From Sporosarcina luteola (GTDB taxonomy: Bacteria > Bacillota > Bacilli > Bacillales_A > Planococcaceae): a stretch of 64,000 nucleotides of DNA. Made by a program: the position numbers and the translations under genes. The stretch's first letter is position 1. Each line of letters opens with the position of its first letter. Where the stretch lies: NCBI RefSeq assembly GCF_007991495.1, contig NZ_BJYL01000026.1, positions 30,787 to 94,786 of the forward strand, in the 5' to 3' direction. The notes beneath the pieces were generated by a model. That model did not search any database. It was not told where the DNA came from and worked only from the letters and a program-made list of their open reading frames with translations. This document shows, in pieces, positions 52,391-60,768 of the stretch.

Positions 52391-53302
52391 ATGAGAAAGA
52401 AATGGACTTTTTTAAGTTTGGTTATAGGTCTCCTCGCAGTGTTAGCGGGATGCGAACCGCTTATGGTTTTGGATCCGAAAGGTCCCCAAGCTGAAACGAC
52501 TGCCAATGTCATTTGGATATCGATTGCAACGATGGCAATTGTTGTTGTGGCCGTTTTCGGGCTGATGGCATACGTCGTTTATAAATACCGTGCTTCGAAA
52601 CAAAGTGAGGATTATGAACCTCCACATATCGAAGGAAATCCGATTGTTGAAACGGTCATTGTTGCGATTCCGATTATCATCATCATTTTCCTTTCAATTG
52701 TTACTGTCAAATCAACCTATGAAGTTGAGGCGACGCCGAAAGGCTATGAAGATCAGGAACCGTTAATCGTTTATGCTTCTTCTTCCGACTGGAAATGGCA
52801 TTTCAGTTACCCAGAAGAAAATATTGAAACAGTGAACTATTTATATATCCCGACAGATCGGCCATTGGAGTTCAGGCTTTACTCATACGGTCCGATCACA
52901 AGCTTCTGGATTCCACAATTAGGCGGACAGAAATATGCGATGTCCGATATGATCACCACGTTGCATTTGGCAGCAGAAGTTCCTGGTGAATACATGGGAA
53001 GAAACGCGAATTTCAGCGGGAAGGGCTTCGCTGAAAACATTTTCCAAGTCGAGGCTATGTCTCCAGAGGAATTTGATAAATGGGTAGAAGACGTAAAAAC
53101 GAATGCTGAGCCTCTGACAGAAGAGAAGTTTGATGAATTGTTAGAACCGGGTCATCTGGGGCAGTTAACATTCAGCGGAACTCATTTGGAGTTTTTGCCA
53201 CCGCCTGAAGGACATCATCATGGGTCAAATGATCATGAGAGTGAACACGATTCCGAACATGCACATGACGACGGTGAAATGGATCATGCGGATCATAAAT
53301 AA
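52391..53302 (+). CDS. qoxA: Cytochrome aa3 quinol oxidase subunit II
   Basis: The 303-aa protein begins with a lipoprotein signal (FLSLVIGLLAVLAGC), then two membrane spans and an outer cupredoxin domain (YASSSDWKWHFSYPEENIET, SFWIPQLGGQKYAM, NANFSGKGFAE). The CuA cysteine pair seen in cytochrome c oxidases is absent, as expected for a quinol oxidase. The C-terminal 30 residues are rich in His, Asp and Glu, unusual for this subunit. ATG 52391 follows AAGGAAGGGG; the reading from 52343 has no ribosome site. It starts the operon qoxABCD, with a 127-bp repeat between qoxA and qoxB. Confidence 0.94.
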   Translation: MRKKWTFLSLVIGLLAVLAGCEPLMVLDPKGPQAETTANVIWISIATMAIVVVAVFGLMAYVVYKYRASKQSEDYEPPHIEGNPIVETVIVAIPIIIIIFLSIVTVKSTYEVEATPKGYEDQEPLIVYASSSDWKWHFSYPEENIETVNYLYIPTDRPLEFRLYSYGPITSFWIPQLGGQKYAMSDMITTLHLAAEVPGEYMGRNANFSGKGFAENIFQVEAMSPEEFDKWVEDVKTNAEPLTEEKFDELLEPGHLGQLTFSGTHLEFLPPPEGHHHGSNDHESEHDSEHAHDDGEMDHADHK

Positions 53303-53332
53303 ATGTAGCAGTACGTTTTAGAAGATTTATGC

Positions 53333-53459
53333 GTTGATTGGAGTGGAAGGCGGCGACTCCGGCGGGAACAGCACGAGCTGAAGACCCTGGACTGAGCAAA
53401 GCGAAGGAAGCGGCTGAAGTCGTGCCCGCGGAAAGCGTCCGCCTGGAACGGAAATCAAC
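53333..53459. repeat. GTTGATT-ended dispersed repeat, 127-bp form
   Basis: The element starts GTTGATT and ends AATCAAC, with partly matching inverted ends (AGGCGG blocks) and a GC-rich middle (AGCACGAGCTGAAG ... CGTGCCCGCGGAAAGCG). Closely similar elements are common between genes in Bacillaceae and Planococcaceae, from memory. It is inside the qox operon. Confidence 0.88.
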
Positions 53460-53506
53460 AAGGGTTGTTTCAACTTATAAAGATTTTCGAAAGGAGTACA
53501 ACAAGA

Positions 53507-55465
53507 ATGGATTACTTTGATCGATTTGCCATACCCCATCCAAGCCCCGCAATATACGCTTCGATGGTCGCCATTGGTCTAACGATGATTGCGATAGTCA
53601 TAGGCTTGACCTATTTCAAGAAATGGGGATATTTATGGAGCGAATGGCTAACGACTGTTGACCATAAACGAATCGGTATTATGTATTTGATCTCCGCCTT
53701 GCTTATGCTGTTCCGTGGCGGAGTTGACGCACTAATGATGCGGGCGCAAACAGCAGTACCCGACAACAAGCTGCTAGATGCCCAGCATTATAATGAAGTT
53801 TTCACGACACATGGGGTCGTCATGATCATTTTCATGGCAATGCCGTTCATATACGCACTTATGAACTTAGTTGTACCTTTGCAAATCGGGGCACGTGATG
53901 TAGCGTTCCCACGTTTGAATGCACTCAGCTTTTGGTTGTTCTTCATGGGAGCGATGTTATTTAACATCTCATTCGTGATCGGGGGTTCTCCTGACGCAGG
54001 ATGGACTTCTTATTTCCCGCTTGCCGGGAATGACTTCAGTCAATCCGTAGGAACGAACTATTATTTGATAGCGATTCAGATTGCCGGTATCGGAACATTG
54101 ATATCAGGTATTAACTTTATTGCTACGATATTCAAAATGAGAGCACCAGGCATGAAATTGATGAAAATGCCAATGTTCACATGGACTGCTTTAATTACAA
54201 ATGCGATTGTAGTTTTTGCATTCCCAGTACTGACGATTACTCTTCTACTTGGAACGATGGATCGGCTATTCGGCACACATATCTTCTCGATGACAAACGG
54301 CGGAATGGATATGCTTTGGGCGAACTTGTTCTGGGTCTGGGGACATCCTGAAGTGTATATTCTCGTATTGCCGGCATTCGGTATATACAGTGAAGTCATT
54401 TCCACGTTCTCACGTCGAAACCTTTACGGATATAAATCAATGGTCGCTTCAATTGTGATCATTTCATTCATGTCTTTCCTTGTTTGGATGCACCATTTCT
54501 TCACGATGGGGCAAGGACCGCTTTCCAATAGTATTTTCTCTATCACGACGATGGCAATTGCGATTCCGACCGGTATAAAGATCTTTAACTGGCTGCTAAC
54601 GATGCGGAAAGGGAAAATCGAATTTACAGTACCGATGCTGTATTCAGTAGGTTTCATCCCGATCTTCACAATCGGTGGGGTTACTGGCGTCATGCTCGGT
54701 ATGGCAAGTGCCGACTATCAATACCATAATACGATGTTCTTGGTCGCTCACTTCCACTACACAATTATCCCAGGTGTCGTATTCGCGATGCTTGCAGGTC
54801 TTACGTATTGGTGGCCGAAAATGTTCGGCTTCATGTTAAATGAGCGAATCGGGAAATGGGCTTTCTGGTTTGTCGCAATTGGATTTAACGTCACATTCTT
54901 CCCGATGTTCTTCACAGGACTCGATGGGCAAGCAAGAAGGATGTACACGTATTCTGAGGCAACTGGATTTGGACCTTTGAATATGCTTTCCTTTGCAGGA
55001 GCGATTGGCCTGGCAATCGGATTTGCATTAATCGTCTATAACGTCTATTACAGCACACGTCATGCTTCTCGCGATATCGGGTCTGATCCGTGGAATGCGC
55101 GTACACTTGAATGGGCAACGCAAACGCCAGTCCAGTCGTATAACTTTGCGCGGACGCCTCAGGTCGATTCGATCGAAGCATTTTGGGATTATAAGAAAAA
55201 TGGGAAACCGTTATTCAAAGGCGAAATCGAAAAGATTCATATGCCGAACAATAGTGGTATGCCGTTTATCATGAGTTGCATATTTTTCGTGTGGGGCTTT
55301 TCACTCGTATTTAGCATGTGGATCCCTGCTATCATTACGACGATTGCCATCTTTGCTTGCTTGGCGCATCGTTCATTTGAAAAAGACGATGGACATTACG
55401 TATCTGTTGAAGAAATCGAAGCTACGGAAAAAGATTGGGAGGTGTTAGCTGATGAAAATAGATAA
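53507..55465 (+). CDS. qoxB: Cytochrome aa3 quinol oxidase subunit I
   Basis: The 652-aa heme-copper oxidase core pumps protons while reducing O2. Visible ligands: TTHGVVMII (low-spin heme His), WVWGHPEVYILVLP (CuB His and Tyr), MHHFFT (CuB His pair), and FLVAHFHYTII (heme a3 and heme a His). Length matches the QoxB family (about 650). ATG 53507 follows AAGGAG by ten bases; the longer reading from 53465 is unsupported. It overlaps qoxC by 14 bp. Confidence 0.97.
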   Translation: MDYFDRFAIPHPSPAIYASMVAIGLTMIAIVIGLTYFKKWGYLWSEWLTTVDHKRIGIMYLISALLMLFRGGVDALMMRAQTAVPDNKLLDAQHYNEVFTTHGVVMIIFMAMPFIYALMNLVVPLQIGARDVAFPRLNALSFWLFFMGAMLFNISFVIGGSPDAGWTSYFPLAGNDFSQSVGTNYYLIAIQIAGIGTLISGINFIATIFKMRAPGMKLMKMPMFTWTALITNAIVVFAFPVLTITLLLGTMDRLFGTHIFSMTNGGMDMLWANLFWVWGHPEVYILVLPAFGIYSEVISTFSRRNLYGYKSMVASIVIISFMSFLVWMHHFFTMGQGPLSNSIFSITTMAIAIPTGIKIFNWLLTMRKGKIEFTVPMLYSVGFIPIFTIGGVTGVMLGMASADYQYHNTMFLVAHFHYTIIPGVVFAMLAGLTYWWPKMFGFMLNERIGKWAFWFVAIGFNVTFFPMFFTGLDGQARRMYTYSEATGFGPLNMLSFAGAIGLAIGFALIVYNVYYSTRHASRDIGSDPWNARTLEWATQTPVQSYNFARTPQVDSIEAFWDYKKNGKPLFKGEIEKIHMPNNSGMPFIMSCIFFVWGFSLVFSMWIPAIITTIAIFACLAHRSFEKDDGHYVSVEEIEATEKDWEVLADENR

Positions 55466-56048
55466 CTCGCTTCCTCTTGAATATGGAACTGAACAAAATA
55501 AGATGAATATTTTTGGATTTTGGATTTTCATCGGTGCGGAAGTGATGCTCTTTGCAACACTTTTCGCCACCTATTTCACATTAGAACACCGTACGGGAAG
55601 CGGACCGGCTGGATCGGAAATATTTGAACTTACGCCGGTTCTTATTGAAACGATTGTATTGTTAACGAGTAGTTTCATGATTGGTCTAGGCGTTCATGCA
55701 ATGAGAATTGGACGAAAGAATGCGATGATTACATTCTTTTCGATTACATTGTTGCTTGGTCTCGTGTTCCTAGGTGTTGAAATATATGAGTTCACGCACT
55801 ATGCGCATATCGGGGCGGGACTCCAAGTGAGTGCTTTCACAGGTATCTTATTGACGACATTAGGTACGCATGGAGCTCACGTTACAATTGGTCTCTTCTG
55901 GGGATTGTTCATTATCCTGCAAGTGAAAAAGCGCGGCTTGACGCCTCAAACGGCTAATAAGGCATTTATCTTTTCGCTTTACTGGCATTTCTTAGATGTT
56001 GTCTGGATCTTCATTTTCAGCTTCATCTACTTGAAAGGAATGATGTGA
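55452..56048 (+). CDS. qoxC: Cytochrome aa3 quinol oxidase subunit III
   Basis: The 198-aa membrane protein with about five spans matches subunit III: FGFWIFIGAEVMLFATLFATY at the start, and LGTHGAHVTIGLFWG near the C-terminus. It starts within the end of qoxB and is followed 1 bp later by qoxD. Confidence 0.95.
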   Translation: MKIDNSLPLEYGTEQNKMNIFGFWIFIGAEVMLFATLFATYFTLEHRTGSGPAGSEIFELTPVLIETIVLLTSSFMIGLGVHAMRIGRKNAMITFFSITLLLGLVFLGVEIYEFTHYAHIGAGLQVSAFTGILLTTLGTHGAHVTIGLFWGLFIILQVKKRGLTPQTANKAFIFSLYWHFLDVVWIFIFSFIYLKGMM

Positions 56049-56049
56049 C

Positions 56050-56331
56050 ATGAGTGAATTATTCCCGCGTAAACAAGTGATGGGTTTTGTCTTTTCATTG
56101 GTACTTACAGCTGCTGCCTTGACCGTCTATTTCTTGGATGTGTCTTTTACGGTAGGAATAACGATTCTTTTGGCTACGGCTTTCGTGCAAGCGGCAGTGC
56201 AACTGGTCGGGTTCATGCATGTAGGGGAAAATGAGGATAAAACGATGATTTACATGAACATCTATTATGGCCTCGCCATTGCGTTGTTCACGATTTTTGG
56301 CACATTATTGATTATGGTTTGGGATATGTGA
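56050..56331 (+). CDS. qoxD: Cytochrome aa3 quinol oxidase subunit IV
   Basis: The 93-aa membrane protein has three spans and the family features FPRKQVMGFVFSLVLTAAAL, FVQAAVQLVGFMHVGE, and a closing third span. It stabilises the oxidase. ATG follows GAAAGGAATG. It ends the qox operon, with a short repeat and a terminator beyond. Confidence 0.93.
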   Translation: MSELFPRKQVMGFVFSLVLTAAALTVYFLDVSFTVGITILLATAFVQAAVQLVGFMHVGENEDKTMIYMNIYYGLAIALFTIFGTLLIMVWDM

Positions 56332-56345
56332 TATATGCCTGAAAT

Positions 56346-56385
56346 AGGATTTCCGCTTCAGGCGGACGCCTTCCGCTTCAATCCT
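56346..56385. repeat. GTTGATT-family dispersed repeat, 40-bp form
   Basis: On the minus strand it reads as the ends of the 127-bp element joined together (AGGATTGAAGCGGAAGGC then GTCCGCCTGAAGCGG). It is nearly palindromic and lies just after qoxD. Confidence 0.75.
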
Positions 56386-56419
56386 AGAATCAATCTATAC
56401 CAAATTTAGTTAGAAAACG

Positions 56420-56453
56420 AAAGGGAGCGCCCGTTATGGGTGCTCCCTTTTAA
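56420..56453. terminator. Bidirectional terminator after the qox operon
   Basis: AAAGGGAGCGCCC pairs with GGGTGCTCCCTTTT. It lies between convergent genes. Confidence 0.9.
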
Positions 56454-56457
56454 ATAC

Positions 56458-56685
56458 TTATCGGACAAGTTGCCGTTTCACTTTTTCCTGCATTTCTTCT
56501 GTTGCGACGAAGAAGACGCCCATTAGGAAAATGAAAATAGCCCCCATTACTGTACCGATTCCAATGCCAGTGATTGCACTGTAATCGCTTACGAAAAAAC
56601 CGTACAAGAATATGGAGATTCCGATGGTAAGAACTGTGAACCCGACAACTTTAACAGCATTTAATATTTTCAATTTGGATTCCAT
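56458..56685 (-). CDS. Small two-span membrane protein
   Basis: The 75-aa protein from ATG 56685 (AAGGAGTG upstream) has two hydrophobic spans, about 14-32 and 42-62, and a charged C-terminus (TEEMQEKVKRQLVR). I do not recognise a family. It is convergent with qoxD and divergent from the SEC-C gene. It may be a general envelope protein; no context links it to a pathway. Confidence 0.65.
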   Translation of the reverse strand: MESKLKILNAVKVVGFTVLTIGISIFLYGFFVSDYSAITGIGIGTVMGAIFIFLMGVFFVATEEMQEKVKRQLVR

Positions 56686-56952
56686 TACCAACACTCCTTT
56701 TCTTTATTATTGACTTTGTTCACAAAGTTGTCAAATGTTTTTTTCGGACTATTTAATTCAATACCCGGTTTATCTATTGAATATACGAATTTAGCACCGA
56801 AAAGGGACTTAATGTCTACTATTGTTATTCGCAGAGCAAGAGAAACGTCGAAAGAATACAGGGAATACATACCAAGTGTATGGAAGCCGTGCGTAAACAC
56901 AGTTTTAAATGGTAAAATAGAAGAGTCGTTAATTTTTTGAAGGAGTGTTAAT

Positions 56953-57939
56953 ATGGTAGGTCGTAATGAGCCATGCCCATGCGGCAGCGGCAAGAAATAT
57001 AAGAAGTGTTGTGCAAAAAAGCAAGTCGTATCGATGGAAAAGGTTCAAATGGATGAGCTTGAGCGTGTATTGCAAACATTTTATGAAGAGTATCCGGAAC
57101 GTAAGAACATACATAGCTATCTGGAGTTGGTCAACAGTTGGAAACAACCTTTACAAAAGTATTTGCCGGAAGAAATGATTGAGGCAATCGTTCTGGATGA
57201 ATTCTTTTTCCACCATCGTCCCGATATTTGGCAAGGTTATTTGGAGAAGCAAAAGAAAAAGCAACTTCGTCCTTCAGTGTTAACTGTTTTGAACGGTTGG
57301 CAGCAACCCCGTGCATTCATCGGTGAAGTTACAGGGGTGGATGATGCTTATCTGACGGTAAAGCTTATCTTTGGAGATGAAACGATTCGTCTGAAACGGG
57401 AAAGTGAGAAGCCTGTTCCGGTTGGTGTCCATCTGTATTGCTTCATATTGCCAGATGGAACTGATGAGGAAAATCATTATTTGGCAGTGTCGAGTCTTAT
57501 CTTTTTCCCAACGGATCATGCTGATGCCCTGAAAGGATTTGCCACGAAATATGCATCCCGAACGGAAGAAACGGTCGACTCATTCTTAAAGGAAAATGCC
57601 ATTCAATTTTGGAAACTACTCGGGGAAGATGGATATGAGGGCGGAGAATTCACAAACTTTGAAGTTGGAGTGCTCGTGCATGTCATGGAATTTTTAGAGA
57701 AACACGAGCGAAGTTCCGAGGAACTATTGGAACTTGTAGAAGATTTCTTGGTGGAACAGCAACCAAATGCAAGGAAGGAAGTAGCGATTGCTGCAGGGGC
57801 TATCCGATTTGGACAAGAACAAGGATTTTTTGAACCGCTTGCCATGAGTTTCAAAGAAATTGCAGAATGGTTTGAAGTATCACCTTCTTCAATGAGCAAG
57901 TATACAAAAGAATTATTCGAATACAAGAGTGGGAAATAA
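56953..57939 (+). CDS. SEC-C zinc-motif protein
   Basis: The 328-aa protein opens with VGRNEPCPCGSGKKYKKCC, the SEC-C zinc finger found at the end of SecA and in YecA-like proteins. The middle part (about 110-180) looks beta-rich, and the C-terminus has a possible helix-turn-helix (MSFKEIAEWFEVSPSSMSKYTKEL). Function unknown; SEC-C motifs bind ribosomes or SecB-type partners. ATG follows AAGGAGTG. A strong terminator follows. Confidence 0.85.
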   Translation: MVGRNEPCPCGSGKKYKKCCAKKQVVSMEKVQMDELERVLQTFYEEYPERKNIHSYLELVNSWKQPLQKYLPEEMIEAIVLDEFFFHHRPDIWQGYLEKQKKKQLRPSVLTVLNGWQQPRAFIGEVTGVDDAYLTVKLIFGDETIRLKRESEKPVPVGVHLYCFILPDGTDEENHYLAVSSLIFFPTDHADALKGFATKYASRTEETVDSFLKENAIQFWKLLGEDGYEGGEFTNFEVGVLVHVMEFLEKHERSSEELLELVEDFLVEQQPNARKEVAIAAGAIRFGQEQGFFEPLAMSFKEIAEWFEVSPSSMSKYTKELFEYKSGK

Positions 57940-57950
57940 GTTTAGGATGA

Positions 57951-57973
57951 AAAGCTGCCTCGGCAGCTTTTTT
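57951..57973 (+). terminator. Terminator after the SEC-C gene
   Basis: AAAGCTGC pairs with GCAGCTTT followed by TTT. Confidence 0.9.
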
Positions 57974-58064
57974 CTCTTTAATGAATATCTTCAGCTAATG
58001 AGCAATGCGTCTAGACATTGCATATTATATAGCATATGGTCATTAGTAATGGAGGTGGAAATTG

Positions 58065-58553
58065 ATGGATTTTCAATCTTTCAGCGGCAGAGTGATACGG
58101 ATAGACGACTTTCCAGGCAGGCATAATGATCCGCTAACTGGCTGTTACAAATTATTTACAGTGCAAGACCGAAATGGTTCAGTTGTGAATTTTGTTATCG
58201 AGCCGGAAACTTACTTTGTAGACCATGCTTTGGTGAAGGTGGGTGACCGTGTAACAGGTTATTATGATGCGAACGCGCCTGCTCCACTCATTTATCCTCC
58301 ACAGTATCGTACAATTGTCATGGCTAAAGATCGATCAAATCAATTTGTGAAAGTAGATTTCTTTAACAATCAACTCATTAGCAGTGATGGCAGTTTGAAA
58401 TTGAATTTATCAAGGGACACAGAGATGGTTCTTGAAAACGGGCAGGCATTTACACTGTATCCTGCAAACCGTGATCTTGTTGTCATCTATGGTGCAACGA
58501 CCCGAAGTATTCCAGCCCAAACGACACCGAATAAAATTATAGTCCTATGTTAG
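58065..58553 (+). CDS. Uncharacterised beta-rich protein
   Basis: The 162-aa protein from ATG 58065 follows GGAGGTGG. It appears to be mostly beta strand, with repeats such as GRVIRIDDFPGRHNDPLTGCY, VNFVIEPETYFVDHALVKVGDRVTGYYDANAPAPLIYPPQY and FTLYPANRDLVVIYGATTRSIP (spans noted by position about 8-28, 47-87 and 132-153). It is conserved-looking but unnamed to me; an OB-like fold is possible. No signal peptide. It stands alone with its own terminator. Confidence 0.65.
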   Translation: MDFQSFSGRVIRIDDFPGRHNDPLTGCYKLFTVQDRNGSVVNFVIEPETYFVDHALVKVGDRVTGYYDANAPAPLIYPPQYRTIVMAKDRSNQFVKVDFFNNQLISSDGSLKLNLSRDTEMVLENGQAFTLYPANRDLVVIYGATTRSIPAQTTPNKIIVLC

Positions 58554-58560
58554 GGATGTG

Positions 58561-58595
58561 AGCATCTATCGCGTTCATCGCATAGATGCTTTTAT
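58561..58595 (+). terminator. Terminator after the beta-rich protein gene
   Basis: AGCATCTAT pairs with ATAGATGCT followed by TTTATT. Confidence 0.85.
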
Positions 58596-58692
58596 TGGTT
58601 GGCACGATACCAAATATAGTATGTAGACTGCAACATTTCTTGGCATGTACACGTCTTGCTCTATGTGAAGAATTAGATTGGAAGGAGGAGCT

Positions 58693-59304
58693 ATGGGTTT
58701 AATAAGTACATATGTCATCAACATGTTAGGATATATGATTGTCGCGTTTCCATTGTATTTGATTGTGCGACTAGTCATTTTGAAAAAAAGAAAGAAGCCG
58801 GTTAAGAAATCGCAAGAAGTAATACTTGCCCTATTTGTTCTTTATCTAGTAGGCTTGGCTTCTCAGACGATCATGCCGAAGTGGAATATGGGTGTAGATG
58901 TAAGTACAGGCGAATTCTTTTTCGACGTTTACATGTCTAATCAGCTCGCGCATGTCAATACAACACCTTTTCACACAATTACCAGTTATATGCAAGTGAA
59001 TGAGCATACAGATGGTTGGGATAGTATTTCGAATCTCAATCTATTGGGGAATGTGTTTGTCTTTTCTCCGATTGGATTTTTCATACCTCTGTTATGGCGG
59101 AGGATGGACTCGTTCAAAGTAATCTTCTTCATCGGATTAAGCGTTACTTGTATTATTGAAAGTATTCAATATTTCATCGGACGCAGTTCGGATATTGACG
59201 ACGTTATTTTGAATACAGTCGGTGTTGTGATCGGGTATTGGGCGTATATTCTCTATAAGGGCATCGTTAAATTGTTTCGTGTAGGAAGGCGATTTACATA
59301 TTGA
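58693..59304 (+). CDS. VanZ-family membrane protein
   Basis: The 203-aa protein from ATG 58693 has about five hydrophobic segments and the VanZ signature: NLLGNVFVFSPIGFFIPLLW and IIESIQYFIGRSSDIDDVILN. VanZ relatives are common chromosomal proteins in Firmicutes and are not by themselves resistance genes; some influence teicoplanin susceptibility. AAGGAGGAG precedes the start. The stop codon is part of a promoter -35 box for the next small unit. Confidence 0.88.
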   Translation: MGLISTYVINMLGYMIVAFPLYLIVRLVILKKRKKPVKKSQEVILALFVLYLVGLASQTIMPKWNMGVDVSTGEFFFDVYMSNQLAHVNTTPFHTITSYMQVNEHTDGWDSISNLNLLGNVFVFSPIGFFIPLLWRRMDSFKVIFFIGLSVTCIIESIQYFIGRSSDIDDVILNTVGVVIGYWAYILYKGIVKLFRVGRRFTY

Positions 59305-59329
59305 CGATGTATTGTCATTCTGTTATGAT
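59301..59329 (+). promoter_or_regulatory. SigA promoter of a tiny transcription unit
   Basis: TTGACG (59301-59306) and TATGAT (59324-59329) are exactly 17 bp apart. The -35 box overlaps the stop codon of the VanZ-like gene. Confidence 0.78.
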
Positions 59330-59361
59330 AAAAACAACTTTTAGAAAGTGGGTGATGTTTT

Positions 59362-59430
59362 ATGGCGAAAATCAATAAGGCTATTGCACAAATGATCGGA
59401 CCCATAATTTCACCTGCCATGCCATCGTAA
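59362..59430 (+). CDS. 22-aa peptide in its own promoter-terminator unit
   Basis: ATG 59362, about 9 bases after GGGTGAT, opens a 22-codon frame encoding MAKINKAIAQMIGPIISPAM plus two residues. The peptide is basic at its N-terminus and then hydrophobic, so it may be amphipathic or membrane-associated. A SigA promoter lies 33 bp upstream and hairpins lie at 59418 and 59459. It may be a small protein or the visible part of a small RNA gene. No family is recognised. Confidence 0.5.
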   Translation: MAKINKAIAQMIGPIISPAMPS

Positions 59431-59438
59431 TAGGCATG
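59418..59438 (+). terminator. Hairpin overlapping the end of the 22-aa frame
   Basis: CATGCC pairs with GGCATG, followed by TTTCTTCT. It overlaps the last codons and could be an early terminator. Confidence 0.45.
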
Positions 59439-59458
59439 TTTCTTCTATTATGCGCGTG

Positions 59459-59494
59459 AAAGCATGGTGTCCGATCCGGAACCATGCTTTTTTA
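59459..59494 (+). terminator. Terminator upstream of rsgA
   Basis: AAAGCATGG pairs with CCATGCTTT followed by TTT. It ends the small unit just before rsgA. Confidence 0.85.
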
Positions 59495-59523
59495 TATTCA
59501 CAAACATAATAGGAGGATTACAC

Positions 59524-60606
59524 TTGATTAATTTAAAAGAATACGGTTGGAATGAAATACATGAAGAGAATTTGAATGCATTAAAAGATGAATTAAAGGC
59601 TGACAATTACGTTGCAGGACGCGTCACGCTTGAACATAAACGGATGTACCGCGTAATTACGGCGGAAGGGGAATGGCTTTCTGTCTGCTCGGGAGCATTT
59701 CAACATGAAGCATTCGAAAGACGGGACTTTCCTGCAGTAGGAGATTGGGTCGCTGTTGAAAGAATGCCCGGTGAAGAAAGAGGGATCATTCACGCAATCC
59801 TTCCACGCACATCCCTGTTTTCTAGAAAGTCTGCTGGGACTACAATTTCCGAGCAAATCATCGCAGTGAATGTCGATATCGTTTTCCTTGTCATGTCGAT
59901 GAACCATGATTTCAACGCGAGAAGACTGGAACGTTATCTAGTTGCAGCATATGATTCCGGGGCGACGCCTGTTGTTGTCTTGACGAAAATGGATGTAAGC
60001 GATGATCCTGACCATTATTTAGAGTTGGCAAGGGAGCTTTGCTTCGGTACGGATGTATTCCCAGTGAGCAATACGACTGGGGAAGGGATTGAAAGAATAA
60101 CGGCCTTATTGGAAAACGGCAAGACAGCGGCGTTATTAGGATCGTCCGGCGTAGGGAAATCATCGCTTGTCAACTCGATTTGTGGTGAAGAAACGATGGC
60201 GGTGCAAGATATACGCGAAGATGATGCAAAAGGCAGGCATACGACGACCCACCGGGAGCTTATTAAAATCCCAACAGGGGGAGTGCTCATCGACACGCCA
60301 GGGATGAGAGAATTCCAATTGTGGAATGAAAGCGAAAGCCTGGACTCCGGTTTTAAGGATATTGAGGAGCTGTCAACTTCGTGCAAATTCGGGGATTGCC
60401 GCCATGAAAGTGAGCCGGGCTGTGCGATTCGGAATGCGCTCGAAACGGGGGAGTTAACTAGGGAACGGTATGGTAACTACGTTAAGCTCCAAAAAGAAAT
60501 CGCGTTCCTCGACCGTAAAATGAATCGTCAAGCGCAAGCAGCTGAACGAGATAAGTGGAAAAAGGTTACAAAAGGAATGCGCAAGCATCCATCTAAGAAA
60601 AAATAA
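59524..60606 (+). CDS. rsgA: Ribosome small-subunit GTPase RsgA
   Basis: RsgA checks the late 30S ribosomal subunit using GTP. The 360-aa protein has an OB-like N-terminal domain, a circularly permuted GTPase domain in the order G4 (VVLTKMD), G1 (LGSSGVGKSSLVNSI), G3 (DTPGMREFQ), and a C-terminal zinc site (CKFGDCRHESEPGC). TTG 59524 has AGGAGG seven bases upstream; the ATG-like frame start at 59464 overlaps the upstream terminator. It is not in the usual prpC-prkC-rsgA-rpe setting of Bacilli, so it may be a second copy. Confidence 0.93.
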   Translation: MINLKEYGWNEIHEENLNALKDELKADNYVAGRVTLEHKRMYRVITAEGEWLSVCSGAFQHEAFERRDFPAVGDWVAVERMPGEERGIIHAILPRTSLFSRKSAGTTISEQIIAVNVDIVFLVMSMNHDFNARRLERYLVAAYDSGATPVVVLTKMDVSDDPDHYLELARELCFGTDVFPVSNTTGEGIERITALLENGKTAALLGSSGVGKSSLVNSICGEETMAVQDIREDDAKGRHTTTHRELIKIPTGGVLIDTPGMREFQLWNESESLDSGFKDIEELSTSCKFGDCRHESEPGCAIRNALETGELTRERYGNYVKLQKEIAFLDRKMNRQAQAAERDKWKKVTKGMRKHPSKKK

Positions 60607-60614
60607 TCTATTGC

Positions 60615-60657
60615 AAAAGCGGAAGTGAAGGATGTATTATCCTTTGCTTCCGTTTTT
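60615..60657 (+). terminator. Terminator after rsgA
   Basis: CGGAAG pairs with CTTCCG and AAGGAT with ATCCTT inside it, followed by TTTTT. Confidence 0.85.
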
Positions 60658-60705
60658 ACATTGCCTCCTCTATTCGCAGTTTTATATTTCTAAATAATCC
60701 ACTTG

Positions 60706-60740
60706 TTTTAGTATAGTAAATAAATTATACTATATTAAAA
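60706..60740. promoter_or_regulatory. Long inverted repeat before the dipeptidase operon
   Basis: TTTTAGTATAGT and ACTATATTAAAA form 12-bp arms (one mismatch) around 11 bp. It lies just upstream of the dipeptidase gene and is a likely operator, perhaps for the XRE-cupin regulator encoded third in the operon. Confidence 0.6.
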
Positions 60741-60768
60741 CTTAGGTGTTTTGAGAGGAGGTGTAAGA

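Noticed and set aside
56710..56940. 76-codon frame upstream of the SEC-C gene
   Set aside because: No usable ribosome site, and it occupies the divergent promoter region.
58693..59304. Glycopeptide resistance locus
   Set aside because: Only a VanZ-like protein is present; vanA/B, vanH, vanX and a two-component system are absent.
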